Position numbers and translations under genes: made by a program. From Muribaculum sp. (GTDB lineage: Bacteria > Bacillota > Clostridia > Lachnospirales > Lachnospiraceae): DNA of 25,437 bases. Below are positions 22,984 to 25,437 of this stretch, one piece after another. Position 1 is the first letter of the stretch, and every line of letters starts with the position of its first letter. The stretch lies in the NCBI GenBank assembly GCA_023663505.1, contig JAMPHH010000049.1, forward strand, positions 1 through 25,437, given 5' to 3'. The notes below the pieces were generated by a model. That model was not told the origin of the DNA and made no database searches. It saw only the letters and a list, made by a program, of their open reading frames with translations.

Positions 22984-24090
22984 ATGAAGAAGTGGAAAGG
23001 GTTATTTTTAAGTCTTGGACTTGTCCTTGGTCTTACCGCATGTGGCGTGACTAATGGTGGTAATGGCGTACAGCCGCCGTCACAGGCGGGCGGCAGCAAC
23101 GCTGCAGCGGTAGAATCCACAAACCCCTCGGAAGCTCCTTCCGAGATGCAGGGAGGGGAGCAGGCAAAAGGACTTGGCTCGGAATATGGTATGTCCGATT
23201 CCCAAGCTAATAGTGGGCAATCAGGTTCAGTGGTCTATTTTACATCGGATATATCCTCGGAGGGAATGATGGCGGCATATGAAGCCTTGGGCTGGACTCC
23301 CACGGGCAGCGTCGCGGTAAAGCTTTCCACAGGGGAGCCGCCCGCAAGCAACTATCTGCGTCCTGAGCTGATCAAGGATCTGGTGCAGTCAGTGGAGGGG
23401 ACGATTGTGGAATGCAATACGGCATACGGAGGTTCCCGTACCGAGACCGCAATGCATATGCAGGTGGCAGAGGATCATGGCTTTACGGAGATTGCCGATG
23501 TGGATATTTTAGATGCAGACGGTTCGACGGAGCTTCCGGTAGACGGCGGAAGTTATCTGACGACAAATTATGTTGGCTCCCATTTTACCGATTATGATTC
23601 CTATGTTGTGCTTTCGCACTTCAAGGGTCATGCGATGGCAGGCTTTGGCGGCGCTATCAAGAATATCTCTATCGGGCTTGGCTCAAAGGAGGGCAAGTGC
23701 GTTATCCATACCGGAGGGCAGAGCCACACCAGTCCTTGGAGCGGAGACCAGACCGCGTTCACGGAGTCCATGGCGGAGGCGGGGAAGTCCGTGTCTGATT
23801 ATCTCGGCAATGGTGAGCAGATTATTTATATCAGTGTGTTGAATAATATCTCGATTGACTGCGACTGTGACGGTAATCCTGCAGAGCCGGACATTCATGA
23901 CATTGGGATCCTTGCTTCCACCGACCCTGTGGCGATTGACCAAGCGGCGATCGATCTGTGCTTTGCCGCCGAGGGGAGCGAGAGCTTACAGCAGCGGGTG
24001 GAGCGGCAGAACGGTCTACATACACTGGAGCATGCAGAGGAGATCGGTCTTGGGAGCCGCGTTTATGAGTTGGTGAATATTGATGAATGA
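22984..24090 (+). CDS. DUF362-family lipoprotein
   Basis: A 368-residue lipoprotein: a lysine-rich start, a hydrophobic core and LTAC with Cys20 as the lipid site, then a ~60-residue Gly/Ser/Asn/Gln-rich linker. The body matches the DUF362 type: VAVKLSTGEP, NTAYGGSRTET, LSHFKGHAMAGFGGAIKN, and a C-terminal IGILASTDPVAIDQAAIDL. DUF362 domains are often found with ferredoxin-like Fe-S clusters, but no 4Fe-4S cysteine motif is seen here. The biochemical role is unknown. The ATG at 22984 is preferred over an upstream in-frame start because AAAGGGAG precedes it and the lipoprotein signal begins there. It overlaps the next gene by eight bases. Confidence 0.88.
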   Translation: MKKWKGLFLSLGLVLGLTACGVTNGGNGVQPPSQAGGSNAAAVESTNPSEAPSEMQGGEQAKGLGSEYGMSDSQANSGQSGSVVYFTSDISSEGMMAAYEALGWTPTGSVAVKLSTGEPPASNYLRPELIKDLVQSVEGTIVECNTAYGGSRTETAMHMQVAEDHGFTEIADVDILDADGSTELPVDGGSYLTTNYVGSHFTDYDSYVVLSHFKGHAMAGFGGAIKNISIGLGSKEGKCVIHTGGQSHTSPWSGDQTAFTESMAEAGKSVSDYLGNGEQIIYISVLNNISIDCDCDGNPAEPDIHDIGILASTDPVAIDQAAIDLCFAAEGSESLQQRVERQNGLHTLEHAEEIGLGSRVYELVNIDE

Positions 24091-24997
24091 GATATTTGGG
24101 GTGATACAAAGAGAGTTTATCTATGTCAGCTATTACTTCATGGTGCAGCTTAGGCAGATTGCCGGATACTGGGCGTTGGGAATGGTCATCGGTTCCCTCG
24201 TCTCGGTCTTTGCCAAGGACGCCATTCACGGAGCCTTTGACCGTATCCGAGATAAAAAGTGGGGGATCTGGGGCGTGATTCCCGCAAGCCTTCTGGGTGT
24301 CGCCTCTCCGCTGTGTATGTACGGCACGATTCCGATTGCGGCGTCTTTTTCAAGACATGGTATGCGGGACGACTGGCTGGCGGCGTTCATGATGTCGAGC
24401 GTGCTCCTGAACCCGCAGCTTATCATGTATTCTACCGCTCTTGGGACTACAGCGTTGACGATTCGAATCGTTTCCTGTACGGTATGCGGCATTGCCGCAG
24501 GGGTAGTGGTGCATGTTTTTTATCAAAATAAGCCCTTTTTCAATTTTGACGGCTTTGAACCGCGGGCAAGCCATGACACGCACCCTAATCTGTTTTTAAG
24601 ATTTCTGTTTAATCTGGGCAGAAATATCAAGGCGACGGCGTTTTGGTTTTTGGTTGGCGTATTGCTTTCCGCGCTATTTCAGCGGTATGTTCCGGCGAAG
24701 GATTTTGCGCAGCTGTTCGGAAAATCAAACGAGGGCTTTGGCGTATTGATGGCGGCGACTATCGGTGTGCCGCTCTATGCCTGTGGCGGCGGTACGATTC
24801 CGCTGATTCGGGAATGGCTGGTGATGGGCATGAGCATGGGCAGTGCATCGGCATTTATGATCACGGGACCCGCCACGAAGATCACGAATCTGGGAGCGTT
24901 GAAGATTGTGCTGGGGCTTAAGAGGTTTCTGCTGTATATCGCTTTTGTCATGGCGTTTTCACTTATGACGGGGCTGATCGTGAATCTTGTAGTCTAA
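24083..24997 (+). CDS. Permease, DUF318/ArsP-like
   Basis: A 304-residue membrane protein with about eight spans in two related halves. Each half has the family's glycine/proline loop: SPLCMYGTIPIA in the first, VPLYACGGGTIPL in the second, followed by SVLLNPQ and ITGPATKITN. This fits the DUF318/ArsP_1 permeases, some of which export organoarsenicals. The CSCG cysteine pair common in that family is CMYG here, so the substrate may differ. A TTG three bases earlier is possible, but the ATG at 24083 is preferred. It overlaps the DUF362 gene by eight bases, implying coupled translation. Confidence 0.87.
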   Translation: MNEIFGVIQREFIYVSYYFMVQLRQIAGYWALGMVIGSLVSVFAKDAIHGAFDRIRDKKWGIWGVIPASLLGVASPLCMYGTIPIAASFSRHGMRDDWLAAFMMSSVLLNPQLIMYSTALGTTALTIRIVSCTVCGIAAGVVVHVFYQNKPFFNFDGFEPRASHDTHPNLFLRFLFNLGRNIKATAFWFLVGVLLSALFQRYVPAKDFAQLFGKSNEGFGVLMAATIGVPLYACGGGTIPLIREWLVMGMSMGSASAFMITGPATKITNLGALKIVLGLKRFLLYIAFVMAFSLMTGLIVNLVV

Positions 24998-25019
24998 CCG
25001 TGCAAAGGAGATTATTGTC

Positions 25020-25088
25020 ATGGAGTTGGGAGATTCGGCAATTCAGACAATCAATAAAAATATTTTTAAAATGGAGGAACAAAAATGA
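25020..25088 (+). CDS. Possible 22-residue small ORF before the reductase
   Basis: The ATG follows AAAGGAG at a nine-base spacing. The peptide reads MELGDSAIQTINKNIFKMEE then QK, and its stop overlaps the next start as ATGA. It could be a leader peptide coupled to the reductase or simply a chance frame. No similarity is recognised. Confidence 0.35.
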   Translation: MELGDSAIQTINKNIFKMEEQK

Positions 25089-25414
25089 GCAATCAAGCGT
25101 ATGTGACACTTAACAATGGCGTACAGATGCCGCTGGTGGGTATCGGAACCTTTCAGCTTTCCCCGGACGATGCGGAAAACTCCTGCATCAGCGCCCTGAA
25201 AGACGGCTACCGTCTGATTGACACGGCAAACGCCTATATGAACGAGAAGGCGGTGGGGCGCGCTATGAAGAAATCCGGCGTGGCAAGAGAGGAAATCTTT
25301 CTGGAGACAAAGCTGTGGCCGTCCTTCTATGAGCAGGAGGATGCCGTGGAGAAGACCTTGGAGCGTCTTGACACCGACTATATTGATGCCCGTGTTATAA
25401 TAGGACTAAGTTAG
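25085..25414 (+). CDS. Aldo/keto reductase, truncated at the 3' end
   Basis: The first ~102 residues are a typical NADPH-dependent aldo/keto reductase of the 2,5-diketogluconate reductase type: LNNGVQMPLVGIGTFQL, then GYRLIDTANAYMNEKAVGRA (catalytic Asp and Tyr), ETKLWPS (catalytic Lys) and LERLDTDYID. The family normally continues with a leucine-rich strand ending in HQP, but here the sequence changes to ARVIIGLS and stops. The family is about 280 residues, so two thirds are missing, including the catalytic His. The break is abrupt, as with an insertion, rather than gradual decay. The start has GGAGGAAC before it. It is probably broken, or the window ends in a different allele. Confidence 0.8.
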   Translation: MSNQAYVTLNNGVQMPLVGIGTFQLSPDDAENSCISALKDGYRLIDTANAYMNEKAVGRAMKKSGVAREEIFLETKLWPSFYEQEDAVEKTLERLDTDYIDARVIIGLS

Positions 25415-25437
25415 AAGAAACCCAGTAAAATCAAGGG
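25390..25437. mobile_element. Possible insertion-sequence end at the window edge
   Basis: At about 25390 reductase homology stops and new sequence starts, containing an extended -10 element (TGTTATAAT, 25393-25401) and then TAGAAGAAACCCAGTAAAAT. Sudden interruption plus a promoter-like start at the edge of an assembled piece fits the left end of an insertion sequence, but the transposase would lie outside the window. Confidence 0.35.

Noticed and set aside
24080..24082. TTG start for the permease
   Set aside because: An ATG follows immediately and gives the normal N-terminus.
1..25437. CRISPR array, tRNA or rRNA genes
   Set aside because: The repeats are palindromic, few and irregularly spaced, and no tRNA cloverleaf or rRNA sequence was recognised.

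Overview
The window looks like chromosomal DNA of a low- to mid-GC Firmicute in class Clostridia, most likely family Lachnospiraceae. The signs are a tRNA-Pro T-box leader in front of an archaeal/eukaryotic-type prolyl-tRNA synthetase, strong AGGAGG-like ribosome sites, sigma-A style promoters with 17-base spacers, a sporulation/Gram-positive style D,D-carboxypeptidase, and short palindromic repeats between genes. The genus cannot be fixed from the sequence alone.

Layout. Positions 1-1858: T-box leader and proS, followed by two tandem hairpins. 1968-3353: a multi-span GT-C/DUF2142-like membrane protein closed by a strong terminator. 3363-3694: an intergenic palindromic repeat. 3695-7781: a compact co-directional cluster of a MotA stator protein, a miniature MotA-like membrane protein lacking the MotA cytoplasmic domain, a two-span membrane protein with a LuxR-type DNA-binding domain, and a 7TM-PAS-GGDEF-EAL protein whose GGDEF site is degenerate and whose EAL site is intact. 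No MotB is present. This cluster is the best candidate for an undescribed system. 7782-9959: repeats flanking an orphan lipoprotein solute-binding protein on the minus strand, including a 323-base nested-hairpin element with terminal inverted repeats. 9960-12925: two alpha/beta hydrolases and a DEDDh exonuclease with a C-terminal cysteine motif. 12926-14497 (minus): a D-Ala-D-Ala carboxypeptidase. 14704-18370: trmB, trxA and an 849-residue acidic protein of unknown function. 18378-19985 (minus): pyrG behind a leader containing an intrinsic terminator. 20351-20726: remnant of proB. 20834-25414: a LysR regulator, a secreted esterase-like lipoprotein, a DUF362 lipoprotein, a DUF318/ArsP-like permease, a possible 22-codon ORF and an aldo/keto reductase cut off after about 100 residues, perhaps by an insertion sequence at the window edge.

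Working together: the housekeeping genes (proS, dacA-type, trmB, trxA, pyrG) are separated by accessory blocks. Repeats with GTAAC...GTTAC-like ends recur in at least four intergenic gaps. A roughly 50-base unit occurs just ahead of three genes (9960, trxA and the 849-residue protein) and may be either a small MITE or a cis-acting RNA element.
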